NCBI GenBank assembly: GCA_902536935.1
Contig: CACAZM010000015.1
Location: 1-41,545 of the forward strand
Length of the DNA stretch: 41,545 nucleotides
Reading direction: 5' to 3'
DNA from: an uncultured Bacteroidota bacterium
Lineage (GTDB): Bacteria; Bacteroidota; Bacteroidia; Flavobacteriales; Flavobacteriaceae
The notes under the pieces are model-generated. The model searched no databases, had not been told where the DNA came from, and saw only the letters and a program-made list of their open reading frames with translations. The translations under genes and the position numbers were made by a program. Shown here piece after piece: positions 1 through 6,742 of the stretch (positions within the stretch are counted from its first letter, which is position 1; every line of letters begins with the position of its first letter).

Positions 1-160
1 TTTTTTTATGGTCAGTTAATTTATCCATATCGAAATCATATCGTTTAAGCAGTCTAACATTTAAACATCCGCAGCATAGCGCTGCGAATCCTTGTGGTAG
101 GGATAGGTGTGTCTTGTCGCGATCCTCTAGATCGACTGCCAAATGACTGCCAAATTTTAG
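1..160 (-). other. Open frame running off the left edge, possible gene fragment
   Basis: On the minus strand one frame stays open from a stop at 161-163 to the window edge, about 53 codons, beginning LKFGSHLAVDLEDRDK and ending near YDFDMDKLTDHKK. It has no ATG until position 28, so it would need a TTG start or is a fragment. I do not recognise the product. It begins inside the tandem TGCCA site at 134-155, just as the truncated ORF at 1803-2039 begins inside a similar site. A competing minus-strand frame (54-263) looks like a shadow. Confidence 0.2.
134..155. repeat. Tandem 11-base direct repeat, candidate recombination site (left)
   Basis: The 11-mer GACTGCCAAAT occurs twice back to back (134-144 and 145-155). 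The first 19 bases match 15 of 19 positions of a similar site at 2021-2039, in the same orientation and with the same 11-base period. The pair brackets the AT-rich island, so they could be remnants of a recombinase attachment or crossover site. That role is inference. Confidence 0.4.
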
Positions 161-180
161 CTACCTTTAAGTCGTAACTA

Positions 181-206
181 CTAAAAGAAGAAGATATGCC
201 TATGGT
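181..206. repeat. Island repeat, copy 1
   Basis: This is a 26-base element with core GAAGAAGATATGCCTATGGT. It lies just beyond the 3' end of the minus-strand gene at 223-504. It is identical to copy 3 (1385-1410) over 26 bases and differs from copy 2 (1058-1083) at two positions. The bases to its left do not continue the longer 40-base match shared by copies 2 and 3. Confidence 0.75.
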
Positions 207-222
207 ATTGCAGAAACTTAAT

Positions 223-504
223 TTAAAGAAATGCATTACTTGAAGCCAGTTCCCCAAGACCAAACAAAATAATCAACAATACAGACATTGCAAAAGCAAC
301 ATCCCAAAATGATTTGCCTCTATTAGTTAAGAATGAAATACAACCAATTAACAAACAAATAATTATTAGTAATGCACCGAATGCTGCTCCAGCTATTAAT
401 GCGGAAAAAATAGAAGGAGAACCTATTGAGCCTATTATGTCAACATTTCTGAAGCCATAAATGAATAACATAAGAAATGTAATATGAATTTTATATTTTC
501 CCAT
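223..504 (-). CDS. Hypothetical membrane protein
   Basis: This is a 93-residue protein that I do not recognise. It has three hydrophobic stretches (roughly residues 7-17, 33-60 and 70-90), the second being Gly/Ala/Ile-rich, so it is probably a small inner-membrane protein. It lies 10 bases downstream of the secreted protein gene at 515-1027 on the same strand and probably shares its transcript. Its 3' end abuts repeat copy 1. Base composition is clearly more AT-rich than the core genes to the right, as for the other genes of this island. The reading frame is unbroken and starts at an ATG, but expression is unproven. Confidence 0.5.
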   Translation of the reverse strand: MGKYKIHITFLMLFIYGFRNVDIIGSIGSPSIFSALIAGAAFGALLIIICLLIGCISFLTNRGKSFWDVAFAMSVLLIILFGLGELASSNAFL

Positions 505-514
505 AAATTTAAAA

Positions 515-1027
515 TTATAAAAATTTAAAATCTTTTAAAATATAGTTTGCTACTGAAGAGTAATCTTTACCATCATCATATGAAATAATTATAAAGCAGC
601 TTTTACCATTTTCAACATATAGGTATTTCAATTGATAAGCCGTGATATCATATTCAGGCACTTCCGATTTGAAAATAAACTCTATAATTTCTTTTTTATG
701 AATCTTTCTTTTGGTTGAAGAAATTAAGTCGACTTTATATTTTGTATTAAGTAATTTTAACCCACTTTCTAATTCTTCTTGCGCTGCTTTAATTGCTTCA
801 GTAATATTTACATCGTCAATTGAATTATAATTATAATTTATATTAACTATTATGTTCTCATTTTTTTTAATGTCCTTCGGAACTAATTTCACTAAAACAT
901 CTTGTATTATTCTTCCGCCCTTAAGTTTATAATCGTTAGGGTATAAAAAACTCATCTTTGAAGACATATATTGGTTTTGCCCAAAAGATAAAAGTGGAAT
1001 TAACAGTAATAGGATTAGTTTTCTCAT
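515..1027 (-). CDS. Hypothetical secreted protein
   Basis: This is a 170-residue protein of unknown function. It begins with a clear signal peptide (MRKLILLLLIPLLSFGQ) with a typical flavobacterial cleavage region ending FGQ. The mature part is Lys-rich with alternating hydrophobic strands and ends in ILKDFKFL, the sort of pattern seen in small beta-rich periplasmic or outer-membrane-associated proteins. It is followed after 10 bases by the small membrane gene at 223-504, suggesting a two-gene unit bounded by repeat copies 1 and 2. It is AT-rich like the rest of the island. I cannot assign a family. Confidence 0.6.
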   Translation of the reverse strand: MRKLILLLLIPLLSFGQNQYMSSKMSFLYPNDYKLKGGRIIQDVLVKLVPKDIKKNENIIVNINYNYNSIDDVNITEAIKAAQEELESGLKLLNTKYKVDLISSTKRKIHKKEIIEFIFKSEVPEYDITAYQLKYLYVENGKSCFIIISYDDGKDYSSVANYILKDFKFL

Positions 1028-1046
1028 TATTAACCAATTAAATGCA

Positions 1047-1086
1047 AAGTAGCTGAACTATAAGAAGAGGATATGCCTATGGTTTA
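1047..1086. repeat. Island repeat, copy 2
   Basis: This copy matches copy 3 (1374-1413) at 36 of 40 positions and copy 1 at 24 of 26 positions of the inner core. It overlaps the stop codon (TAG, 1077-1079) of the minus-strand gene at 1077-1262 and lies upstream of the gene at 515-1027, so it separates two gene units. Confidence 0.75.
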
Positions 1087-1262
1087 GGTTTTTCATTTTT
1101 CTTTTTTTTAAGCCTATCCATAACTGTATCAATCAAAAGGATAAAAACAGATAAAACAACAATGTAAATATATTTATCAGGCGTTTCTTTATCAGTTATA
1201 AAAATTAAGTAAACAAACGTAAAAAAAAATACACGCCAATATCTCTTAATAATCTTTATCAC
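1077..1262 (-). CDS. Small hypothetical membrane protein
   Basis: This 61-residue protein has two hydrophobic segments (about residues 9-22 and 31-46) and a very basic C terminus (RLKKKKNEKPKP), so the tail is probably cytoplasmic. I do not recognise it. It appears to start with GTG at 1262, overlapping the TAG stop of a 24-codon micro-ORF by one base, which suggests translational coupling. Its stop codon lies inside repeat copy 2, so the repeat supplies the end of the gene. Confidence 0.4.
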   Translation of the reverse strand: MIKIIKRYWRVFFFTFVYLIFITDKETPDKYIYIVVLSVFILLIDTVMDRLKKKKNEKPKP

Positions 1263-1336
1263 TATTTAAGTTTATTATATAATATATAAACTAAAACCCC
1301 CACTGAAACTGCTAATAGAAAAATAGATCCTCTCAT
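1262..1336 (-). CDS. Possible 24-residue membrane micropeptide
   Basis: An ATG-started frame of 24 codons encodes MRGSIFLLAVSVGVLVYILY followed by NKLK, a single hydrophobic span with a basic end. Its TAG stop overlaps the GTG start of the 61-residue gene by one base. This arrangement fits a coupled leader peptide or a small membrane peptide. Such a short frame could also occur by chance in AT-rich DNA. Confidence 0.3.
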   Translation of the reverse strand: MRGSIFLLAVSVGVLVYILYNKLK

Positions 1337-1373
1337 AACCTTAAATATAAATAAAACAATTTAAGAGGACTAT

Positions 1374-1413
1374 AAGCGGCTGAACTAAAAGAAGAAGATA
1401 TGCCTATGGTTTA
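1374..1413. repeat. Island repeat, copy 3
   Basis: This is the best-preserved long copy. It differs from copy 2 (1047-1086) at 4 of 40 positions and its inner 26 bases equal copy 1. It sits between the minus-strand micro-ORF/61-residue pair and the plus-strand lipoprotein gene at 1447. All three copies point the same way. Confidence 0.75.
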
Positions 1414-1446
1414 AATCCTTAAATTAGTAGCACTAAAAACAATACG

Positions 1447-1806
1447 ATGGAGAAACTTCTTTTTCTGTTTACTGTACTACTGTTTATTTCTTGTGATAGC
1501 AGAATTTCTACTTCTGAATTAGAGATGGAAGTAAAGCAAAGTATAATTGAAACATTGTCAGAAAACTCAGAGTCAGAAGGTATTGAGGTTATTGGTTTTA
1601 ATCTTGTTCACAAAGGTGGTAATGAGTATAAAGGTCTGCTTGAAATAAAAATGCCAAATTATCAAGCTGAACTAACCAATACTTTTATGTCATTATTGAT
1701 TGAACAAGACGCTCAAATCATGAATGAGGCCAAGATTGAAAATAAATTTTCTGTCGAGGTTATCTATGATGGGGAAACATTTTCTTGGGAAATAATTACT
1801 GATTAA
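1447..1806 (+). CDS. Small hypothetical lipoprotein
   Basis: This 119-residue protein has a lipoprotein signal peptide: MEKLLFLFTVLLFISC with the lipobox Cys at residue 16, followed by DSRIS. The mature part is acidic and mixed alpha/beta, with Glu-rich helices followed by a GGNEYKGLLEI strand region. It is likely attached to a membrane facing the periplasm. I do not recognise the family. It is the only plus-strand gene of the island, and its stop overlaps the end of the truncated ORF on the opposite strand by 4 bases (convergent). Confidence 0.6.
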   Translation: MEKLLFLFTVLLFISCDSRISTSELEMEVKQSIIETLSENSESEGIEVIGFNLVHKGGNEYKGLLEIKMPNYQAELTNTFMSLLIEQDAQIMNEAKIENKFSVEVIYDGETFSWEIITD

Positions 1807-2039
1807 TCCACCCACTTTATTAGATTCTTAAAGTCTATGCTCTGATACTGTCTTTCAGGCTGATTTTCTATTTGCTTCATAGTAGGTAAATTATATCTCA
1901 ATCCTATCTCAATTAAGCGTATACGTTCAGCTATTGTACACTCGTTTAGATCTATGCTATCATTAGCACCATCTAAAAGGTGTTTTATCTTTTCTTTGAC
2001 CTCAGCTGTAAGTTTGTTTGGAGTGCCATATAAGTGCCA
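1803..2039 (-). pseudogene. N-terminally truncated ORF, GTPNK-type mobile-element protein
   Basis: On the minus strand an open frame encodes about 75 residues containing GTPNKLTAEVKEKIKHLL and ending NLIKWVD. It is preceded by an in-frame TAG (2040-2042) and has no usable start before an internal Met late in the protein. The GTPNK-LTAE-K pattern resembles the start region of small proteins with a GRPKGxxNK N terminus that I associate with phages and conjugative elements of Bacteroidota; this is recollection, not a search. The missing N terminus falls exactly at the tandem TGCCA site (2021-2039), so the gene was probably cut there by recombination. Confidence 0.45.
2021..2039. repeat. Tandem TGCCA site, candidate recombination site (right)
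   Basis: GAGTGCCATATAAGTGCCA matches the left site (134-152) at 15 of 19 positions, in the same orientation, with two TGCCA words 11 bases apart. It marks where the truncated ORF loses its N terminus, and lies about 90 bases from the 3' end of tRNA-Asn. Confidence 0.4.
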
Positions 2040-2071
2040 CTAAATTGACTTTGAAATAGTGATAAGTACAT

Positions 2072-2100
2072 AAAGAAGAAACCCTGCTAAATGCAGGGCT
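2072..2100 (-). terminator. Hairpin terminator after tRNA-Asn
   Basis: The stem CCCTGC/GCAGGG (2082-2087 and 2093-2098) has a 5-base loop. Read on the minus strand it is followed by a T-rich run (TTTCTTCTTT). It sits 32 bases past the tRNA 3' end and fits an intrinsic terminator for that transcript. Confidence 0.6.
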
Positions 2101-2131
2101 TTAAGAATGTGTAGTGTAGCGGTTTCGCTTG

Positions 2132-2205
2132 CTCCCCCTCTTGGGCTCGAACCAAGGACCCTCTGATTAACAGTCAGATGCTCTAACCAACTGAGCTAAG
2201 GAGGA
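2132..2205 (-). tRNA. tRNA-Asn (GTT)
   Basis: The minus strand folds into a full cloverleaf of 74 bases. The acceptor TCCTCCT pairs with AGGGGGA (one G-T pair). The D stem is GCTC/GAGC, the anticodon stem TCTGA/TCAGA with loop CTGTTAA (anticodon GTT), and the T stem CTTGG/CCAAG with loop TTCGAGC. The discriminator is G. CCA is not encoded, so it must be added after transcription. It lies 58 bases downstream of rseP on the same strand and at the edge of the AT-rich island. Confidence 0.95.
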
Positions 2206-2263
2206 ATGTGCTGGCAAATATAATTCGTTTTTTATTCTTGTTCAAACCCTTTTTTAAGACTAT

Positions 2264-3580
2264 TTACGCCAAAAAGCGAATTAAGTCATTTGCGTTTGCA
2301 TACACAAATAAACCGAGCAGCAAAAAGATACCAATCATCTGTGCGACTTCCATTACGCGATCGTGTGGCTTACGACCTGTAATCATTTCATAGGACAAAA
2401 ACATCACATGACCACCGTCCAAAGCGGGAATGGGCAATACATTCATAAAGGCCAAAATAATAGAGATTAGTGCTGTTGTGTGCCAAAAGGCCTGCCAATC
2501 CCAAGTCCCTGGGAATAAGCTCCCGATCGTTCCAAAACCACCAAGCTGGGATGCACCCTGTTTGGTGAATACAAGCTTGAACTGTGCCACATAGTCATAT
2601 AATGTCCAATACCCATAGCGAATTCCCTCCGTGATACTTTCGTCTAGGCTAAAGGCTAGCTCTGTTGCAGAGACATCTGGAGACTCTACGCGAACCCCGA
2701 TGGTATTGTCTTCTCTAACTGTCATGAAGTAACTTTTGATCAGACCGTCACGCTCAATAATTAGCTCAAGCTCAGACTTGTCATAGTTCGCAAATGTTTG
2801 AAGCACTTCTTGCCAAGAGTTGATGTCTTCTCCATTAATCCCTCGAATAATATCTCCCGAAAGCAATCCTGCATATTCTGCTGGTGACTCCAATTCAACA
2901 CTCATTATTTTGGGCACTACCAAAGCAGAAAAAGGGCGTTGGCCAGAAGCAAAAAGCTGATAACCAAAATCATCTGGTATCGCTATGGTTTCTGTTGTGC
3001 CGTCGGCATGACGAACACGCGCCGTTTCTGGTGAGCGTACCAATAAAATTCGATAAGCATCATTGAGGTTTTCAAGGGGGGCTCCATCAAAAGAGAGGAT
3101 GACATCCCCATCTCGAAAACCGAGCTCCTCTACCAATGGGCTTACTTCCAATCCATTTGGGACATTACTTTCCGTCACTATGGTTTTACCCCAGACAAAC
3201 ATAATCATGATATAAATCAAAACGCCAAGGATTAAGTTTACTGTCACCCCTCCAAGCATGATAATCAGTCGTTGCCAAGCTGGCTTGGAACGAAACTCCC
3301 AAGGTTGTGGGGGTTGTTGCATTTGTTCCTTATCCATACTTTCATCTATCATCCCTGAGATTTTGACATAGCCTCCTAGAGGTAACCAACCGATTCCATA
3401 AACGGTTTCCCCGATTTTCTTTTTAAACAAGGCAAACTTGATATCGAAAAACAAGAAAAACTTTTCGACACGAGTCCCAAACAAGCGAGCTGGTATAAAA
3501 TGTCCAAGTTCGTGAAGAACTATCAATATTGATAGTGATAAAATAAGTTGGCCTGCTTTAATAAGAAAAATTTCCATCAT
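2264..3580 (-). CDS. rseP: RseP-type site-2 zinc metalloprotease
   Basis: This 438-residue membrane protease belongs to the M50 family. Such enzymes cut transmembrane anti-sigma factors or leftover signal peptides within the membrane. The zinc-binding HELGH is at residues 23-27 in the first hydrophobic helix, and the third ligand motif (NVLPIPALDGGH) is near residue 385. The region between carries a membrane span around residues 110-130 and PDZ-like sequence (GDVILSFDGAPL and SGDIIRGINGEDI), as expected. Two ATG codons (3580 and 3577) are possible starts. It is transcribed away from the SCO1 gene. Length and motif order match bacterial RseP well. Confidence 0.93.
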   Translation of the reverse strand: MMEIFLIKAGQLILSLSILIVLHELGHFIPARLFGTRVEKFFLFFDIKFALFKKKIGETVYGIGWLPLGGYVKISGMIDESMDKEQMQQPPQPWEFRSKPAWQRLIIMLGGVTVNLILGVLIYIMIMFVWGKTIVTESNVPNGLEVSPLVEELGFRDGDVILSFDGAPLENLNDAYRILLVRSPETARVRHADGTTETIAIPDDFGYQLFASGQRPFSALVVPKIMSVELESPAEYAGLLSGDIIRGINGEDINSWQEVLQTFANYDKSELELIIERDGLIKSYFMTVREDNTIGVRVESPDVSATELAFSLDESITEGIRYGYWTLYDYVAQFKLVFTKQGASQLGGFGTIGSLFPGTWDWQAFWHTTALISIILAFMNVLPIPALDGGHVMFLSYEMITGRKPHDRVMEVAQMIGIFLLLGLFVYANANDLIRFLA

Positions 3581-3593
3581 TTTTTTTGAGGGT

Positions 3594-3601
3594 CAAATGT
3601 A
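3594..3601 (-). promoter_or_regulatory. Candidate -7 element for rseP
   Basis: On the minus strand TACATTTG matches the Bacteroidota -7 consensus TAnnTTTG and ends 13 bases before the first rseP ATG. I see no well-spaced TTG. Confidence 0.4.
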
Positions 3602-3644
3602 ATCTTTTTTATTCATTTTAAGTCATCAAATTGGAAGTGTTGTT

Positions 3645-3676
3645 TTGGTCAAATTCATGGGCTTTGTGTAACTTTG
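3645..3676 (+). promoter_or_regulatory. Candidate promoter of the SCO1 gene
   Basis: TTG (3645-3647), 21 bases, then TAACTTTG (3669-3676) fits the Bacteroidota promoter form. The -7 element covers the upstream in-frame TTG codon at 3674, so translation should start at the ATG at 3689 rather than at that TTG. Confidence 0.5.
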
Positions 3677-3688
3677 TCACCAATTGCT

Positions 3689-4357
3689 ATGTGGACTTTT
3701 TTTCGCAGATATAAACGTTTTTTTTGGATTTTGGGTATTTTGTCCACATTCATTGTCTTGCTATTTTTTCGAGCACTACAGCCAACTCCTGTTCTACCCA
3801 TATTTCAGCCAGCAATGGTTGATCCTGTTTTGGTAGATGAATCGATTCAGTATGTCAAAAAATACCACCGTATAAATGACTTTTCGCTGACGAACCAAAA
3901 TAAAGAAAATATTACTCATTTTGATTATGATGACCATATTTATGTGGCTGACTTTTTCTTTACCACCTGTCCAAGCATCTGCCCGATAATGACCGAAAAC
4001 ATGGTGTACCTACAGTCATTGCTGAACGACCTTCCAGAAATAAAACTCCTTTCCTTCAGCGTAACGCCTGAAATCGATACCCCCGAAGTCCTTAAGGCCT
4101 ATGCCCAACAAAAAGGGGTAAATGACAGCAGATGGAATTTGCTTACTGGAAATAAAAAAGAGATTTATAACTTGGCAAGGCGATCCTATTTGGTTGTACA
4201 AGAAGATGGAAACGGAGACAAACACGATATGATTCATACCGAAAATTTTGTATTGATTGACAAACAAAGACGAATTCGCGGATATTATGATGGCACCCAA
4301 CGCAACGCCATGGATCAAATCCGAGCAGATATAGATATCCTACTACAAGAAAAATAA
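3689..4357 (+). CDS. SCO1/SenC/PrrC-family copper chaperone
   Basis: This 222-residue membrane-anchored thioredoxin-fold protein is of the kind that delivers copper to the CuA site of cytochrome c oxidase. One N-terminal membrane anchor (about residues 11-28) follows a basic start. The copper ligands are visible: CPSIC (Cys94 and Cys98) and the conserved His183 in DMIHTENFVLID. I chose the ATG at 3689 because the longer TTG start would lie inside the promoter. It is divergent from rseP and 64 bases ahead of feoA. Metal handling is thus a theme of the neighbourhood, though the promoter at 4360 suggests feoAB is expressed separately. Confidence 0.9.
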   Translation: MWTFFRRYKRFFWILGILSTFIVLLFFRALQPTPVLPIFQPAMVDPVLVDESIQYVKKYHRINDFSLTNQNKENITHFDYDDHIYVADFFFTTCPSICPIMTENMVYLQSLLNDLPEIKLLSFSVTPEIDTPEVLKAYAQQKGVNDSRWNLLTGNKKEIYNLARRSYLVVQEDGNGDKHDMIHTENFVLIDKQRRIRGYYDGTQRNAMDQIRADIDILLQEK

Positions 4358-4359
4358 AT

Positions 4360-4389
4360 TTGCACGTCTAAATAATATACGTAGTTTTG
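4360..4389 (+). promoter_or_regulatory. Promoter of feoAB
   Basis: TTG (4360-4362), exactly 19 bases, then TAGTTTTG (4382-4389) is a full match to the Bacteroidota consensus. It predicts a start of transcription about 25-30 bases before the feoA ATG. Confidence 0.65.
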
Positions 4390-4394
4390 CTTAC

Positions 4395-4410
4395 TTAAAT
4401 TTAATCTAAA
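4395..4410 (+). promoter_or_regulatory. Candidate DtxR-like box in the feoAB leader
   Basis: TTAAATTTAATCTAAA, read in reverse complement, matches 13 of 16 positions of the box at 8378-8393 upstream of crtY and dtxR. It lies right after the -7 element, where a bound repressor would block initiation or early elongation. Iron control of feoAB by a DtxR-family protein is common; assignment of this site is inference. Confidence 0.4.
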
Positions 4411-4421
4411 TAAGTTCTGTA

Positions 4422-4649
4422 ATGACATTAGCCCAACTCAACAAAGGGGAAAAAGGGGTTATTGAAGACCTCAATACCGATATGGTTCCTCTTAAACTCA
4501 TCGAGATGGGTTGTCTCCCAGGCAATCAAATTGAACTTCTTCAGCTCGCTCCCTTCAAAGATCCGTTATTCTTGAACGTTAATGGTGCACAGGTTGCCAT
4601 TCGCAAAGAGACTGCAGAACACATTCAAGTTAAAAGAACTGCCAAATGA
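4422..4649 (+). CDS. feoA: FeoA ferrous iron transport accessory protein
   Basis: This 75-residue SH3-like protein assists the FeoB ferrous iron permease. The sequence has the FeoA pattern: an N-terminal MTLAQLNKGEKGVI, then LIEMGCLPGNQIELLQLAPF, and a C-terminal GAQVAIRKETAEHIQV. Its length is typical. It overlaps feoB by 4 bases (ATGA), so the two are translationally coupled. Confidence 0.93.
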   Translation: MTLAQLNKGEKGVIEDLNTDMVPLKLIEMGCLPGNQIELLQLAPFKDPLFLNVNGAQVAIRKETAEHIQVKRTAK

Positions 4650-6730
4650 TCAAGCGCATTAAAGTTGCGCTGATTGGTAATCCAAATACAGGAAAGTCAT
4701 CTGTATTTAACTTACTCACGGGCTTACAACAAAAAACAGGGAATTATCCAGGAATTACCGTGGAAAAAAAGGAAGGATTTTGTCGCTTGACCAAAGAATT
4801 AAGTGCAACCATCTTTGATCTCCCTGGCACCTACAGCTTAAACGCGTCTTCGTTTGACGAAAATGTCGTCATTGAGCTATTGATGAACCGAAAGCATGAA
4901 GACTTCCCCGATGTGGCGGTCATTGTTGCTGATATCGAAAACATCAAAAGAAACCTATTATTATTTACCCAAATCAAAGACTTAGGTATTCCTTCCATAC
5001 TAGTTGTAAACATGTCGGATCGTATGTGGCGAAAGGGAATTTCCCTAGATGTTGAGGCGATGGGACAGGAGCTCAATACCAAAATTGTATTGACCAGCAC
5101 CCTCAAAAAGGAAGGCATCGATACGCTAAAAACACAGATTGCGAACTACAAGCAATTGGAAAGTTCTTCATGTCTCGATTTTCGAGATATCGACCCTGAC
5201 TATTTTGCTTCACTTCAAAAGACCTTTCCCAATCAGTCGATTTACAAACTCTGGCTGGTCATTACCCAAGATGTAAATTTTGCCAATATTGATCGGAATA
5301 CTATCCAATCTGCAAATGGGAATCATACCCGTTCAACTTCATTTTTAAAACGTTTACAACAGCGAGAAACTATCAAACGCTATCAGTTTATCAATGAAGT
5401 CCTGAAAAAAAGCTTACAAATCAATCATAAACAAGCCACTGATTTTCAAAGTCGCTTAGATCGCATTCTTACCCATCGATTTTGGGGCTATGTCATTTTC
5501 TTTGTGATTCTGTTGACCATCTTTCAAGCAATTTATGATTGGAGTGGCTACCCGATGGATGTTATCGATAGTGCTTTTGTATCGATGAGTGAATGGGCAA
5601 AGACCAACCTGCCTTCTTGGTTTATTCCCAAACTCATTGCAGAGGGAATCATTCCCGGTTTAGGTGGCGTGGTAATTTTTATTCCTCAAATCGCCATTTT
5701 ATTTGTTTTTATATCAATACTAGAGGAGACGGGATATATGAGTCGGGTGGTTTTCTTGATGGATCGCGTGCTTCGCAGATTTGGACTCAATGGAAAGAGT
5801 GTAGTCCCTTTGATCTCTGGTACTGCCTGTGCGATTCCAGCGATAATGGCGACACGAAATATCGAAAATTGGAAAGAACGTCTGATTACTATATTGGTTA
5901 CTCCATTTATAACCTGTTCAGCACGACTCCCTGTTTATCTGATTTTAATTGCACTAGTAATTCCAGACACAAGGGTTTTAGGTGCCAATTTGCAAGGTCT
6001 TGTCTTGATGGGATTGTATTTGCTGGGTTTTGGGATGGCATTGGCTGCTGCTTATGTTTTACAATTAGTTTTAAAACTCCCTTATAAAACCGCCTTTGTG
6101 GTTGAAATGCCAAATTACCGGATTCCCATTATTCGAAATGTTGGAATTACGGTCTACAACAAAACCAAATCTTTTGTTTTAGAGGCTGGAAAAATTATTC
6201 TTGCAATATCTGTTTTGTTATGGGTGCTCGCATCAAATGGACCAAGTAGTAGTTTTGGTGACGCTGAGGCGATTGTTGGTCAAGAACAAGGGTTGACTCA
6301 AACAGAACTGGAGCAAAAAATTAGTGCGTATAAGCTCGAACAATCCTATCTTGGATATGTTGGTAAATTTATTGAACCTGCCATTGCTCCACTTGGATAT
6401 GATTGGAAAATCGGAATTGCCATTGTGAGTTCCTTTGCCGCACGTGAGGTGTTTGTTGGCACTCTTGCTACTATTTATAATGTAGGGAATGATGAAGAGG
6501 ACACCATCAAGAATCGAATGGCTGATGAAGTCCACGCAGATGGTAAACCTGTATTTACTATCGCTTCAGGAATGTCTTTAATGATTTTCTATGCCTTTGC
6601 CATGCAATGTATGAGTACCTTGGCAATCGTACGGAAAGAAACAAACAGTTGGAAATGGCCAGTAATTCAACTCGTTGTTATGACTCTTCTTGCCTATTTA
6701 GCTGCTTTTGCTACCTTTCAAATTCTTTAA
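4646..6730 (+). CDS. feoB: FeoB ferrous iron permease
   Basis: This is a 694-residue inner-membrane Fe(II) transporter with an N-terminal GTPase domain. GTPase motifs: G1 GNPNTGKSS (residues 11-19), switch I GITVEKKEG, G3 DLPGT (58-62) and G4 NMSD (122-125, with Met where NKxD is usual). A linker of about 100 residues follows. The membrane part (from about residue 275) includes the two Gate regions, with sequences such as GLNGKSVVPLISGTACAIPA and SSFAAREVFVGTLATIYN that carry conserved Cys and helix-breaking residues. It is slightly shorter than E. coli FeoB, as is usual in Bacteroidota. It overlaps feoA and is followed 12 bases later by the Cys-rich partner. Confidence 0.96.
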   Translation: MIKRIKVALIGNPNTGKSSVFNLLTGLQQKTGNYPGITVEKKEGFCRLTKELSATIFDLPGTYSLNASSFDENVVIELLMNRKHEDFPDVAVIVADIENIKRNLLLFTQIKDLGIPSILVVNMSDRMWRKGISLDVEAMGQELNTKIVLTSTLKKEGIDTLKTQIANYKQLESSSCLDFRDIDPDYFASLQKTFPNQSIYKLWLVITQDVNFANIDRNTIQSANGNHTRSTSFLKRLQQRETIKRYQFINEVLKKSLQINHKQATDFQSRLDRILTHRFWGYVIFFVILLTIFQAIYDWSGYPMDVIDSAFVSMSEWAKTNLPSWFIPKLIAEGIIPGLGGVVIFIPQIAILFVFISILEETGYMSRVVFLMDRVLRRFGLNGKSVVPLISGTACAIPAIMATRNIENWKERLITILVTPFITCSARLPVYLILIALVIPDTRVLGANLQGLVLMGLYLLGFGMALAAAYVLQLVLKLPYKTAFVVEMPNYRIPIIRNVGITVYNKTKSFVLEAGKIILAISVLLWVLASNGPSSSFGDAEAIVGQEQGLTQTELEQKISAYKLEQSYLGYVGKFIEPAIAPLGYDWKIGIAIVSSFAAREVFVGTLATIYNVGNDEEDTIKNRMADEVHADGKPVFTIASGMSLMIFYAFAMQCMSTLAIVRKETNSWKWPVIQLVVMTLLAYLAAFATFQIL

Positions 6731-6742
6731 TACCTTTACCAA

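Noticed and set aside
54-263. Minus-strand frame of 69 codons at the left edge
   Set aside because: It runs through repeat copy 1 and the tandem site and overlaps the gene at 223-504 in another frame. Composition looks random, so it is treated as a shadow.
181-1413. CRISPR array or integron attC interpretation of the island repeats
   Set aside because: Only three copies, spaced hundreds of bases apart with genes between, so not CRISPR. I could not find the paired core sites (RYYYAAC/GTTRRRY) with the fold expected of attC.
2132-2205. tRNA-Asn as the integration target of the island
   Set aside because: No duplicate of the tRNA 3' end is seen at the other end of the visible island, so the classical tRNA attachment model is not supported within this window.
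5593-6087. 164-codon plus-strand frame inside feoB
   Set aside because: It overlaps the conserved Gate region of feoB in another frame and has a random-looking, Cys/Ser-rich composition.
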